64,000 nt of DNA from Mesorhizobium sp. AR07 (GCF_024746815.1 NZ_CP080528.1:248001-312000), one strand, 5' to 3'; positions 18,041 through 27,732 are shown, counted from the first letter of the stretch. Program-made: numbers and translations. Notes: a model not told the origin generated them from the sequence alone.

Positions 18041-21000
18041 TCAGAACCGCACGCCAAGCTTTGCGGTGACGCCATGCTCTTGCACGGAGGACGCAATCTG
18101 ACCCTCATAAGAGACCGCGAGACTGGCATTGGCCGCCAGACGGAAGTCCAGCCCGACCTCGAGGATGGCAGCGTCCTTGGCGACCGGCGTGCCGCTGATC
18201 GCAAAGTTCTGGCCGCCGGCGAAGCCATGCGCGGCCCGCGGCACCACATCGCCAAAGGCATGCCGCCAGCCAAGCGTCCCATATGACTTGACGGCCATGC
18301 CGCCAACGACGAAGTCGCTACCGGCATGAAGCCCCAGCGTGGTGTACGTCACGTCGCTGCTGCTGCTGCTGCTCGTTAACCCGGCGCCGTTCGTGTCCTT
18401 CTCGCGGTAGCCGTCCGTCTTGAGATGCACATGCGCCAGATTGGCGAAGGGCTCGAAGCGGGCAAACTCGTAGCTCAGCTCATAGCCTGCCTCGCCGAAG
18501 GCCTGCGCCGAACGGGCATCGTAGGAGGCTGTCACCTTATCGGCAAAGCTTTGAAACACGACCCCCCGGCCGGTGTCGATCGAATGCCAGCTATGCGCCG
18601 CCCCAAAATTCAAAGATAACGCCTCGATTCGGGTACCGGCATAAAGGGCAAGCGTGTAATTGTCCGCTTCGGCCGATGCGGCGCGCGCATCGACCTCGTA
18701 GGAGGAATGACCATAACCGCCCGCAAGGCCTAGCCGCCAATCGCCAAGTAAGACATCCCCGCCCGCCAAGAAGCCGCGCGCCGAGCGGTGATAACCGGCC
18801 GCATTGCCATCGCCGTCGGCAGTTCCCCAGGCGCCGTAGGCCTGGCTCCAAACAGCAAACCGTTGCGTATCGGCGCAAACCGGCTCCACCCCGTCCGGCC
18901 CATAGGCCATCACAGGCACGGATGAGGCCCCCACCCCGTCAAACGCCGCACGCAGACGCTCCATCACGGCATCGCGCGCATAAGAACTCTCCCCTATCAG
19001 CGCACCCTTAACCGTCGCATGAATCTCACCGGACAGCGGCGCCCAGGCGTGGCCGGCCGAGGCCTTGCTCAAATTGAGAACAGCAAGCAGCAGCGGATCG
19101 AGCGGGGTCGCCGGCAGAGCCTGTACAGTGGGCGATGGCGGCGCCAGCGCCAGTTCTGGCGTGGCGTCCGCCTGAGGCTCTCCCGCCGGCGTCGCTTGGC
19201 CGGGTGATGTCGGCGACGGCGTCAGGGGAAAGGCATTTTCCAGCGCCGCCGCACCCGCCATCTCGTTCGCCGTTGCCGCCGTCGAGGCCAGCGCCACCTG
19301 GTTGCGCGACAATGTCAGCCCGACATCATGGGTCCGGTGATCAAGCGACGGATCCAGAAACGCAAGGTCCGAGGTCGTTTTGTCGAATTGACCATTCATC
19401 CCCCCGGCCGCAGTCAGGATCTGATAGCGGGTCTCCGGCTTATAAAGCCATCCCGCCGGCACCTTGACCGTGCCGCCATTGACCGTGACCGTGCCGGTGG
19501 TCTCGATCCGGTCGCTTGCGCCGAGGGAATTGACCTCAACCGCATAGGTCGAGCCTTTCTCAAAGCGAACACCCACATCGCCAACCTTAAGCGTGCCGAT
19601 CGGCTGCGTCACACTGCCCGGCTCAACCGTCCCGCCCGCTTTTGCCATCAATCCACCGATCGTGCCGGTGCCGCCAATCGTCCCGCCGGTCGTGCCCTGT
19701 TCGGTCTGCTTGTCGCCGTTCGGCGTATAGTATTCAACCTCTTTGCCAATGCCGCTGCCATCCACCGTCACCGTCGAGGTGATCGAACCATCCACCGACA
19801 GCTTGCCGCCGCGTACCCAAGTGCTGCCCGCATAGGTGTTCTTCCCAGTCAAAATGAGATGCCCGTCGCCAAGCTTCTCCAGACTGTCAACATAGGTCTT
19901 GCCCGTCACCGGATCCTTGCCGCGTGTCTGCATCGCTTTCTCGCGAGTGACGATGAGATTCATCAGGTTTTTTTTGTCATCCTCGGTGAATGCTTTACCA
20001 TTCTCCCCCTGGCCGCTTTGTAGAAGTTGGCGCAGAGTTGCTTGTTCTTTTAGATCGTCATCCTTGCGCGCTCTGATCGCTTCATCGGAAATGTCGTTCG
20101 CCCAGGTGTCGGACATTCCCTTCGGCAAGCCCGCCGCAAAATGACCGAATAACTGGCCGGGACCGGCCATTGCCTTCTTCAGGTCGGGAAGCCCCCAGCC
20201 GCCAAGTTCATTCGGAATCCGACTGTCGCCATTCTTCACCGCGGTAAGAAAATCAAAGGTCTTATCACCACGTTTGGGTACTTCGCGATCCGGATCGGCA
20301 ATCTTGTTTTGAGCTGTCGTGAGCAGTGTTGTGACAGCCTCTTCGTTGCTCATATAGCGATATCGGCTCATGACAAGGGCAAGAGCCCCTGAAATGTGGG
20401 GGGAAGCTGCCGATGTGCCGTTGGCATTGTCCATGTAGTTGCCATCTGTCTTGGTCGAGCTCATGCCAGAGGGGCCCATGATACACCACCACTTTGCCAC
20501 GCCGCATTTATTATAGACTTGGCTCCCTGTTTCGTCGTAGCCGGTAACAGCCAACCACTTCCTTTCTACATCCGGATTTAAAAACGGCTGACTGGCAAAC
20601 AAGTCAGGATTAGCAGACTTGCTATGGTTGCCGTTGGAGACCACCTGAACAAAACCATGCTGCCTGGACCCATCGACCGCTGCATCAAGCCAGGTTTTGG
20701 TTCCTCCCGTCCGGAGCTTCCAGAAATTCCTGGAGGCAAAAACCAAGTCGGAAATGCTACCTGTACGTCTCTCCGAAAGAATAGCTGAATCGCTTCCCCA
20801 ACTCTCATTGACCACTCTTACATTTTTTTTGCCGAGCGCATCGAACGTCGATTTGAAGAAGTTGAAGTCGAGGGCCGGATTGTTGGAGCCCTGCTGTAGA
20901 TCGTCACGCCCGCCCGTATTGGCAACATAGAAGGGCGAACCGAAAGCGACGCCGTGCATTTTTTTGTTGTCGCGGCTCGCGACGATCAGCCCTGTCATTC

Positions 21001-21499
21001 CAGTTCCGTGATCATCATTGATTTCCGGATTGTACTCGCCGCTCATCCCAAATGGTTTGCCCTCCGTGGAAAACCCCTCGACGTAAATGAGATTAAGCCG
21101 ACCACCCACGAACTCCTGGTGACTAGACAGAATACCGGAATCGAACACTCCAATTCTGACCCCATTTCCGGTAATGCCCAAAGCATAGGCACCGTCGGCG
21201 TTCATTGCCTTCAGTCCCCAATTGCCCTGGAATTCTGGGTCATCGCGCCAGCTTTGCATGGCGGCCTGTAGATCGTAGGTGCCGGTTCCGTCAGCATTGA
21301 CATACGGCGGCGTTTCCTGCGCCAACGCCCCGGACGAAGCGGTCGCGACCAACAGCACCGCGGCGCTGCGCAAGGAGCGAAGCCTGGCCAGACGAGCACG
21401 GCATGGCGCGGCTCTGACCTGCATAGCTCCGGCGGACGCCAGCCTAGATTGCCGTGATCCTTTGCTTCCCCATACAACTCGACCCGTCTGCATCGTCAT
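18041..21499 (-). CDS. Autotransporter with subtilisin-like (S8) protease passenger
   Basis: A type Va secreted protein of 1152 residues. An extended N-terminus with a hydrophobic signal core (SAAVLLVATASSGALAQ) should direct Sec export. The S8 protease domain shows the triad in GVFDSGI (Asp), NDDHGTGMTG (His) and NGTSAASPHISG (Ser). Then come a linker, autotransporter-associated repeats (GDGHLILTGKNTYAGST, TIGGTGTIGGL), and a C-terminal beta-barrel ending GVTAKLGVRF with the usual terminal Phe. The passenger may stay surface-bound or be released; its substrate is unknown. A run of six Ser codons (about 18355-18375) is a potential slippage site. A TamA homologue that could help barrel assembly is on the same plasmid at 34081-36000. 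Confidence 0.88.
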   Translation of the reverse strand: MTMQTGRVVWGSKGSRQSRLASAGAMQVRAAPCRARLARLRSLRSAAVLLVATASSGALAQETPPYVNADGTGTYDLQAAMQSWRDDPEFQGNWGLKAMNADGAYALGITGNGVRIGVFDSGILSSHQEFVGGRLNLIYVEGFSTEGKPFGMSGEYNPEINDDHGTGMTGLIVASRDNKKMHGVAFGSPFYVANTGGRDDLQQGSNNPALDFNFFKSTFDALGKKNVRVVNESWGSDSAILSERRTGSISDLVFASRNFWKLRTGGTKTWLDAAVDGSRQHGFVQVVSNGNHSKSANPDLFASQPFLNPDVERKWLAVTGYDETGSQVYNKCGVAKWWCIMGPSGMSSTKTDGNYMDNANGTSAASPHISGALALVMSRYRYMSNEEAVTTLLTTAQNKIADPDREVPKRGDKTFDFLTAVKNGDSRIPNELGGWGLPDLKKAMAGPGQLFGHFAAGLPKGMSDTWANDISDEAIRARKDDDLKEQATLRQLLQSGQGENGKAFTEDDKKNLMNLIVTREKAMQTRGKDPVTGKTYVDSLEKLGDGHLILTGKNTYAGSTWVRGGKLSVDGSITSTVTVDGSGIGKEVEYYTPNGDKQTEQGTTGGTIGGTGTIGGLMAKAGGTVEPGSVTQPIGTLKVGDVGVRFEKGSTYAVEVNSLGASDRIETTGTVTVNGGTVKVPAGWLYKPETRYQILTAAGGMNGQFDKTTSDLAFLDPSLDHRTHDVGLTLSRNQVALASTAATANEMAGAAALENAFPLTPSPTSPGQATPAGEPQADATPELALAPPSPTVQALPATPLDPLLLAVLNLSKASAGHAWAPLSGEIHATVKGALIGESSYARDAVMERLRAAFDGVGASSVPVMAYGPDGVEPVCADTQRFAVWSQAYGAWGTADGDGNAAGYHRSARGFLAGGDVLLGDWRLGLAGGYGHSSYEVDARAASAEADNYTLALYAGTRIEALSLNFGAAHSWHSIDTGRGVVFQSFADKVTASYDARSAQAFGEAGYELSYEFARFEPFANLAHVHLKTDGYREKDTNGAGLTSSSSSSDVTYTTLGLHAGSDFVVGGMAVKSYGTLGWRHAFGDVVPRAAHGFAGGQNFAISGTPVAKDAAILEVGLDFRLAANASLAVSYEGQIASSVQEHGVTAKLGVRF

Positions 21500-21988
21500 T
21501 CCCTATGTCCTCTGTTGTTCTTGACCGGCGGCACCAAACCCTCAAAGCCGAGCGCGGCGGCGGGCGGTGAGGAGGCCGCCGCCTTTCGGACGTCGTCACG
21601 TGCGCTCAAGAGATCGGACAGGCGATTTGGGAGGTTGAACGTGGGTTTTGCGCCGTTCACATCAAACCCGGCCAATTCTGTCTCTCTCATCAACTTTAGG
21701 GTCGGCCGCCAAACAGTAACCACGTGCTGAATCGGCCATCGTGCAGTCACCCTCACTCAGTGTTGCCGCACTTGTATGTGCAAAGCCTGTGCCAACGCGC
21801 TCAGCGCGCAGTAAGCGCCGGTTCGCTTTGAAAAACCTCCACAGTGCACAGATTGCCGGTGGTAATGAACCTGACACCAATGTTTGTTTTGAACCTGAGA
21901 TTTTGTCTGCCGCTGTCGGATTGTGGACATGCATCGGTTCTGTCGCAAAACGGAATGGCAACCGTAACCGGGGCAGATTACCGGGCAG
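21500..21988. other. Intergenic region upstream of the autotransporter
   Basis: No supportable gene. The bases just upstream of the autotransporter start (GAGGACATAGGGA on the minus strand) provide its ribosome site. The right part may include the end of the IS66-type element. No clear terminal repeat was found. Confidence 0.4.
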
Positions 21989-22588
21989 TCAGGCTTGAGC
22001 GGCTTGCCTAACGAGATCCGGGAGCGGCGGAATCGACTCTTGTGTTGGTATGGCGAGGCGGTCGCCGAGATAGCGGAAGAATGAGACGTCGAGCTTGATG
22101 CAGGTCTTCATCAGGCCGAGCAGGACGTCGCGGGCGTTCTTGCCTGCCTCGCTGACGGTTCCGCCGGAGATCTTGCGCTTGGTGACGAAGGTGCGGATGT
22201 CGTTTTCCGAACCATTGGTGTGGAGTGGGATCTCGGGACGATCGAGAACGCGCAGGAGTTCATGCTTGCGGCGATGCAGCCTGGCAAGAAGCCGGTCGAG
22301 CATGACGTAGCCGGTTCGTCGTTTGAACAGGCGCTCGAAGCGGGCGCGCAGGGCCGCCGCGTGGCGCGGACAAGGAGCACGCTGGTAGCTCTTGAGGTCG
22401 CGATAGAACCACCAGATCAACTGGCGCATGATGTCGACGGCCTGACGTTGATCCGGGGTCACGGGTATCAATTTGTGGACGAGCCGCTCGGCGTGGACCC
22501 AGCACAGAGCATGGTCGCCGATGCGGAACTGGCCGGCATCATCGGACACGACCACGGTATCGCCAAGAAAGCCGTGGTGGCGGATCGC
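21989..22588 (-). pseudogene. IS66-family transposase, C-terminal part
   Basis: The remaining 190 residues contain VVVSDDAGQFRIGDHALCW (catalytic Asp), HAERLVHKL, LIWWFYRDLKSYQ, and LHTNGSENDIRTFVTKRKISGG (catalytic Glu), all typical of IS66 TnpC-like transposases. The N-terminal half is missing. The frame ends at the terminal repeat of the IS6-type element that begins at 22589, and the lost half is not present on the far side. Confidence 0.8.
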
Positions 22589-23415
22589 GGTTCCGTTGCA
22601 AACTTTTCGCTTACGGCCGGCGTGTCATAGGTGACCGGCATTTTGCCGGAGAGTTGTTCATGTTCAAGGGCCGCCATTTCGACCAGTCCGTAATCCTGCT
22701 GTGCGTGCGCTGGTATCTGGCCTATGGCCTGAGCCTGCGCGACCTGAAGGAAATGATGGCGGAGCGCGGCATCGGCGTCGACCATTCGACGATCCACCGC
22801 TGGGTCGTTCACTTCTCGCCTCGGCTGCTGGAGCGTTTCAATCGACGCAAGCGCGCGGTGACCAGAAAATGGCATGTCGACGAGACCTATATCAAGGTTC
22901 GCGGAAAGTGGATGTATCTCTATCGCGCGATCGACAGCGCCGGCGACACCGTCGAGTTCTGGTTCAGCGAACACCGGGACCTGCTGGCGGCCAAACGGTT
23001 TTTCCGAAAAGCGCTTGAACGCCATGGGCGGCCCGCGCGGGTGGTCATCGACGGCAGCCAGACCAACCGCGAGGCGCTCGTCTCGTGCGATGCCGAAAAC
23101 CGACTGCGCCGTCCCTCCCGGCGCGCTCCCAAACGGATTGGCATCCGCCAGAGCCGATATCTCAACAACCGCATCGAGCAGGACCATCGGCGTATCAAGC
23201 GCCGGGTGCGGCCGATGCTCGGTTTCAAGTCATTCGCAAGCGCGACTGCAACACTGGCTGGAGTCGAGATGATCCACATGATGCGCAAACGGCAGGCGAG
23301 GTACGCCTACAATCCAAATCCGTCGATTGCTGAACAGTTTGAAATCATCGCCGCAGCGTGAAGCTATTGCCGCCCCCTCAGTTTCTGTGCCGGTATGAAA
23401 ATTTGCAACGGAACC
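22589..23415 (+). mobile_element. IS6-family element C (827 bp)
   Basis: Perfect 14-bp terminal inverted repeats GGTTCCGTTGCAAA (22589-22602) and its complement (23402-23415) flank one transposase gene. The flanks belong to two unrelated broken transposases (IS66-type left, IS5-like right), and there is no target duplication. Its ends resemble the widespread IS6 end type. Confidence 0.9.
22660..23361 (+). CDS. IS6-family transposase (element C)
   Basis: A 233-residue DDE transposase. The start MFKGRHFDQSVILLCVRWYL is supported by GGAGAG six bases upstream. YGLSLRDLKEMMAERGIGVD forms the helix-turn-helix. WHVDETYIKVRGKWMYLYRA (first Asp), RVVIDGSQTN (second Asp) and NNRIEQDHRRIKRR (Glu) complete the catalytic set. 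It belongs to a different IS6 branch from the other elements here, with DETYIKV in place of DEVVITI. It appears intact. Confidence 0.9.
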   Translation: MFKGRHFDQSVILLCVRWYLAYGLSLRDLKEMMAERGIGVDHSTIHRWVVHFSPRLLERFNRRKRAVTRKWHVDETYIKVRGKWMYLYRAIDSAGDTVEFWFSEHRDLLAAKRFFRKALERHGRPARVVIDGSQTNREALVSCDAENRLRRPSRRAPKRIGIRQSRYLNNRIEQDHRRIKRRVRPMLGFKSFASATATLAGVEMIHMMRKRQARYAYNPNPSIAEQFEIIAAA

Positions 23416-23555
23416 CCCGCCAGTGCCTCCGGCGTTACCCATAAGGTCAGGCTACCACGCCGGCGCAGACCTGCTTCGTAGTCACGCCAATTCGTCACCC
23501 TGAATTTCATCTTTCCGACGTGATGACGACGATCTGCGTTGTGTTTGTACGGCAT
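23416..23555 (-). pseudogene. IS5-like transposase N-terminal fragment
   Basis: The minus strand encodes MPYKHNADRRHHVGKMKF, then NWRDYEAGLRRRGSLTLWV, the conserved start of IS5-type transposases. The fragment is cut after about 45 residues at the right terminal repeat of IS6 element C. Confidence 0.7.
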
Positions 23556-23757
23556 GGCACTCGCATCAAGCTGATTTCGATCCTGCCTGCCTATCGCCAA
23601 ACCGTTGACAAAGGATCCATGCACCAACGCTCTTTCGATGCCGTTCAGGAGATCGCGGCAGATGCTGGTGATTTGAAGCCGAGCACTGACCGGATACGGC
23701 GCTTGACGCGCCCGAGATGGCCGGCATGGCGCGCGGCTCCGGTGATGTCTGGCTTGA

Positions 23758-26517
23758 TCATCGCAGGGTGGTGTTAATCATCCTGAGCTGAGCCGACACC
23801 GCCTTGAACGCCGCCCTCTTGGCGATCTCGCTCTTTGTGGCCCGGACGATTATGGCGGCATCCGCGGCGCTGAGATCGGGATGGGCCGCCTTCAGCGCGT
23901 CCGCCCAGGGTCCCTTTTTCTGCCGCGGCGATCGCGGCGTCGCCGCCGCGATCGCGTTCAGCCTCGCCTGGTCCTGGGCCGACACCGCCTTGAACGCCCC
24001 CCGACTGGCGATCTCGTCCTTTGTGGCCCCGACGATTTTTGCGGCATCCGCGGCGCTGAGTTCGGGATGGGCCGCCTTCAGCGCGTCCGCCCAGGCTCCC
24101 TTTTTCTGCCGCGGCGATCGCGGCGTCGCCGCCGCGATCGCGTTCAGCCTCGCCTGGTCCTGGGCCGACACCGCCTTGAACGCCGCCCTCCTGGCGATAT
24201 TGCCCTTTGTGGCCCCGACGATTATGGCGGCATCCGCGGCGCTGAGATCGGGATGGGCCGCCTTCAGCGCGTCCGCCCAGGCGCCGTTGCTCTGCCCCGG
24301 CTGCCGCGGCGTCGCCGCCGCGATCGCGGCCAGCCCCACCTCGTCCTGGGCCGACACCGCCTTGAACGCCGCCCTCCTGACGATCTCGTCCTTTGTGCCG
24401 CCGACGATTATGGCGGCATCCGCGGCGCTGAGATCGGGATGGGCCGCCTTCAGCGCGTCCGCCCAGGCTGCGTTGCTCTGCCCCGGCTGCCGCGGCGTTG
24501 CCGCCGCGATCGCGTACAGCCTCGCCTGGTCCTGGGCCGACACCGCCTTGAACGCCGCCCTCCTGACGATCTCGCGCTTTGTGGCCCCGACGATTATGGC
24601 GGCATCCGCGGCGCTGAGATCGGGATGGGCCGCCTTCAGCGCGTCCGCCCAGGCGCCGTTGCTCTGCCCCGGCTGCCGCGGCGTCGCCGCCGCGATCGCG
24701 GCCAGCCTCGCCTGGTCCTGGGCCGACACCGTCTGGAACGCCGCCCTCCTGGCGATATCGCTCTTTGTGGCCCGGACGATTATGGCGGCATCCGCGGCGC
24801 TGAGATCGGGATGGGCCGCCTTCAGCGCGTCCGCCCAGGCTCCCTTGCTCTGCCCCGGCTGCCGCGGCGTCGCCGCCGCGATCGCGTCCAGGTCGGGACC
24901 GTCGTCCATCTTCTCATCGGAGGGAAAGGCGATTGCCGGTCGCGCCCCGTGCCGCGCCAGTAACGCCGTACGATCGGCGACAACGCTTCGATGATCCAGC
25001 GATGCGCCCTCTGGCGGCTGGCTGTTCGCCAGCCTGGTCACCAGTTCGTGCGTGGCCTCAAGCACGAAAACACCGCAGTCATATCCGTTGCTCTGCTGCG
25101 CCATCTCCCCTTCCCGCGCTGTCGCCCCAAACTTGCGGGCGAGCCGGTGTGCATTTTCGAGCTGCGCAGAGCTCTTCTTTGAATCGTAATGATAGGCCCG
25201 CGGACCCTGGGGATGTCTGCGGTCGACGAACAGGAGCGACCAGTGCGTCCCGGCGCTAACACCATTGGCATTGCTCACCGGCAAAAACAGGAACCGTGCC
25301 ACTTGCCCGGCGTCGTTGAGATTAAGCCCTCCCAGTTCCGTCTGCAGAGGTTCTCCCTCGAGACTGCGCAGCGCCGCGACGACCGCGGGCGATACAAACC
25401 TGGTCTGGGCGGCTAACCTTGGGTAGGTCTGCCTCAGTTCCTTGGCAAGACAATCGTAGTCCGTCTTGATGTGCTCGTCGCCCAGCCAGTCGGTGGCGCC
25501 GGCCACAGGTTGCGGGACCTTCAATTGCCGCAGCTTGGCCGCCCTGCCGTCTTCTTCATGTTCGGTGGCCGGCCTCCCGCGCTTCGCCCCCGCCCGATCG
25601 CGTGGCCCCATCGTCTCGTTCAGGATGGCTGGTTGCTCGTGCGCCAGCCCCGAAACCGTCAGATCGGCCTCCAATGCCGCGCTGGCAGAGATTTGAGGGC
25701 GATCGGCCTGGGTGAGCGCATCGTGTTCGTCCAGACTCGCTGGGAACGGATCTCCCCGAACCTGCTCGACCATCCGCCATGCCTGTCCAGAATAGTCCTC
25801 CTCCCCCTCGGCGAGCCAAGACTCCGCCATCCCCCACATCGTCTTCGGCAAGTGCTTCCTGAGGATGCCCAGGGCCTGCTCGTAGTCCTCCGCTCTCTCA
25901 CTCGCTCCGCCGTCGACGGCGGGAAACCCTGGAGTGCTGTCGATTGGCCCAGCGAGGGGCTGCGGCGAGAGCTCCAGAAACCGCTCCATCTCCTCCAATG
26001 CCCGAGCCTCGTCCAACGAGAGGTCTTGCCGCGGATGCGCGTCGGTTTGCGGATATGTTCCGCCTGCCACCCCCTCGTCCGCCGGCAGAACAAGGCTGCC
26101 GGCGTGAATAGGCGCATCGTGTTCGTCCGGGCTCGCTGGGGGCCGGTCTCCCCGGACCTGCTCGACCATCCGCCATGCCTGTCCAGAATAGTCCTCCGCT
26201 CTCTCACTCGCTCCGCTGTCGACGGCGGGAAACCCTGGAGTGCTGTCGATTGGCCCAGCGAGGGGCTGCGGCGAGAGCTCCAGATACTGCTCCATCTCCT
26301 CCAATGCCCGAGCCTCGTCCAACGAGAGGTCTTGCCGCGGATGCGCGTCGGTTTGCGGATATGTTCCGCCTGCCACCCCCTCGTCCGTCGCTGCAACGTT
26401 GTCTGGAAGGATGGCCAGTCTGATCGTGCTATCCGGGTCCGCGGGCGATGGATTGAGCCCCGTCATGGCCTGCAGGAAAGCCCACGTCGCCTGACTGTCA
26501 CCGTTCTTTGGGATCAT
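23758..26517 (-). CDS. Ulp1/XopD-like (C48) cysteine protease with tandem repeats, probable type III effector
   Basis: The protein has about 919 residues. Residues about 45-280 hold two long imperfect repeats (each with DEGVAGGTYPQTDAHPRQD and EDYSGQAWRMVEQVRGD). Next comes a basic stretch AKRGRPATEHEEDG that could be a nuclear signal. Residues about 355-530 are a Ulp1-type cysteine protease with THWSLLFVD (His), AYHYDSKK (Asp) and QQSNGYDCGVFV (Gln and catalytic Cys). The C-terminus is six 62-residue repeats. XopD and NopD, effectors of plant-associated bacteria with this fold, remove SUMO in host nuclei; that role here is inferred. The ATG at 26517 has AGGAAA upstream. A degenerate tts-box-like element lies 138 bases upstream. 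No Sec signal is present. Confidence 0.8.
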   Translation of the reverse strand: MIPKNGDSQATWAFLQAMTGLNPSPADPDSTIRLAILPDNVAATDEGVAGGTYPQTDAHPRQDLSLDEARALEEMEQYLELSPQPLAGPIDSTPGFPAVDSGASERAEDYSGQAWRMVEQVRGDRPPASPDEHDAPIHAGSLVLPADEGVAGGTYPQTDAHPRQDLSLDEARALEEMERFLELSPQPLAGPIDSTPGFPAVDGGASERAEDYEQALGILRKHLPKTMWGMAESWLAEGEEDYSGQAWRMVEQVRGDPFPASLDEHDALTQADRPQISASAALEADLTVSGLAHEQPAILNETMGPRDRAGAKRGRPATEHEEDGRAAKLRQLKVPQPVAGATDWLGDEHIKTDYDCLAKELRQTYPRLAAQTRFVSPAVVAALRSLEGEPLQTELGGLNLNDAGQVARFLFLPVSNANGVSAGTHWSLLFVDRRHPQGPRAYHYDSKKSSAQLENAHRLARKFGATAREGEMAQQSNGYDCGVFVLEATHELVTRLANSQPPEGASLDHRSVVADRTALLARHGARPAIAFPSDEKMDDGPDLDAIAAATPRQPGQSKGAWADALKAAHPDLSAADAAIIVRATKSDIARRAAFQTVSAQDQARLAAIAAATPRQPGQSNGAWADALKAAHPDLSAADAAIIVGATKREIVRRAAFKAVSAQDQARLYAIAAATPRQPGQSNAAWADALKAAHPDLSAADAAIIVGGTKDEIVRRAAFKAVSAQDEVGLAAIAAATPRQPGQSNGAWADALKAAHPDLSAADAAIIVGATKGNIARRAAFKAVSAQDQARLNAIAAATPRSPRQKKGAWADALKAAHPELSAADAAKIVGATKDEIASRGAFKAVSAQDQARLNAIAAATPRSPRQKKGPWADALKAAHPDLSAADAAIIVRATKSEIAKRAAFKAVSAQLRMINTTLR
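23775..24893 (-). repeat. Six tandem 186-bp repeats in the C48 protease gene
   Basis: Each unit encodes 62 residues with the pattern AIAAATPRxPGQ, GAWADALKAAHPDLSAADAA, IIVxATKxEI and RRAAFKAVSAQDQAR. The units are nearly identical at the DNA level, which suggests recent expansion or homogenisation. Several antisense and alternate frames stay open across them only because of this repetition. Confidence 0.9.
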
Positions 26518-26520
26518 CAC

Positions 26521-26974
26521 GCTATTTCCTGTTTCTTCGGTGATCCCTGTCGCAGCTCAAATCGATCCAGTGACCTGCGCCCTTGCCTGCTCGATAAGGA
26601 AAGAGCGGTCCATCCGGGGGCCGGGTTGGTCGGGCTGCATGGCTGTCACCTCGTTAGGCGGCGATCTAGCGGGTTTCTCACGGATCCATTTGCACTCCTC
26701 GCTCTATATCCTAACCCCAACCTCCCGATGCGCAAGTTGACAGCAGTGTACCAAACTTCGCCATCACTGATCTGGTGATTTGGATTGCGGCGAGATGTGA
26801 GGCAGATGGCTTGGTTTCACACTAGCAGTGATGTCAATCGATCTGTCCAATGCATATGGGATATGGCGGTATGTCGACAGATTATGGACGGATCAGATCA
26901 TTGCCATGTCAGAGGCTGGTTTCGCGCCCGGTGAATCCTAAAGCGGTAACCGCGAATTTCCCTGCACCTTTTGC
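26521..26974. other. Upstream region of the C48 protease gene
   Basis: No gene is supportable here. It holds the weak tts-box-like element at 26655-26683 and is relatively AT-rich near 26820-26900. It ends at the terminal repeat of the truncated IS6 element D. Confidence 0.4.
26655..26683 (-). promoter_or_regulatory. Degenerate tts-box-like element
   Basis: Read on the minus strand this 29-mer matches about 15 of 25 defined positions of the rhizobial TtsI box, including the leading CGT.AG, central CG..AG and trailing CC..CTA blocks. The distance of 138 bases to the start codon is usual for such boxes. The match is weak beside the near-perfect one at 50654-50682. Confidence 0.35.
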
Positions 26975-27520
26975 GGCACCGTAACGTTAACCGGGCATCG
27001 ATCAAAATGTGGGATCTGGCGGCATGACCAGATTTTCCCGTGATCCTCTTTATCGTCGCCACCGATTTCCGGCGCAGGTGATTGCCCATGCCGTTTGGCT
27101 CTATTTCCGGTTTCCGCTCAGCCTGCGGATGGTCGAGGATATGCTGGCAGCTCGTGGCGTCATCGTCTCTCACCAGACCGTGCGACTTTGGGCTGAGAAA
27201 TTTGGCAGACACTTTGCCAATGATATCCGGAAGCGATCGGCCGGCAAGCTCGGCGACAAATGGCATCTCGATGAGGTTGTCATCACCATCGGTGGAAAGA
27301 AACACTGGCTTTGGCGCGCCGTTGATCAGGACGGGTTTGTTCTCGACGTGTTGGTGCAAAGCCGTCGCAATGCCAAGGCGGCAAAGCGCTTGATGCGAAA
27401 GCTTCTGAAAGGGCAAGGCCGTTCGCCGCGTGTGATGATCACCGACAAGCTTCGATCCTACGGTGCGGCGAAGCGGGAGATCATGCCAGGCGTCGAGCAT
27501 CGCTCGCACAAGGGCCTGAG
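26975..27520 (+). mobile_element. IS6-family element D, truncated copy of element A
   Basis: It starts with the terminal repeat GGCACCGTAACGTTAACCGG (26975) and follows element A closely, reading in the opposite direction. It stops after the transposase codons for HRSHKGL at 27520. The C-terminal third of the transposase, with the catalytic Glu, and the right end are lost, so it cannot move itself. The transposase frame (from 27024) runs on into foreign sequence to 27587. Confidence 0.85.
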
Positions 27521-27612
27521 GTTCGGTCACTCTACCGTGCAATGGCGTTCGGAAATACGACAGGCGAACCACAATAGTCATGTTTAGGCTGAAGACTTCT
27601 CAGCGGACCGTG

Positions 27613-27663
27613 AAAAAAGGAAACGCGAGTTCTTCCGCTCCTTCAGAGGCCCCTCGAACTCGC
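27613..27663 (-). terminator. Probable terminator downstream of the thi genes
   Basis: An 8-bp perfect inverted repeat GCGAGTTC (27625-27632) / GAACTCGC (27656-27663) is followed on the minus strand by TTTCCTTTTTT. It lies 70 bases past the thiD stop, in the right orientation to end the thi transcript. Confidence 0.55.
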
Positions 27664-27732
27664 TTTCTTTGGAGAAGGGAGATCGCTCGTCAGACGCTCC
27701 CATGTGGTGGTCGGCAAACCGCCGCAAAACGG

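Noticed and set aside
23775..24893. Regular repeats that might be a CRISPR array
   Set aside because: Units are 186 bp, adjacent without spacers and in frame in a protein; they are coding tandem repeats.
23804..24994. 396-codon plus-strand open frame and similar long frames opposite the C48 gene
   Set aside because: They exist only because the 186-bp repeats keep several frames open; no ribosome site or domain, and the minus-strand frame has a clear protease.
25471..26778. 435-codon plus-strand open frame
   Set aside because: Antisense to the N-terminal repeats of the C48 protease gene; composition is that of a shadow frame.
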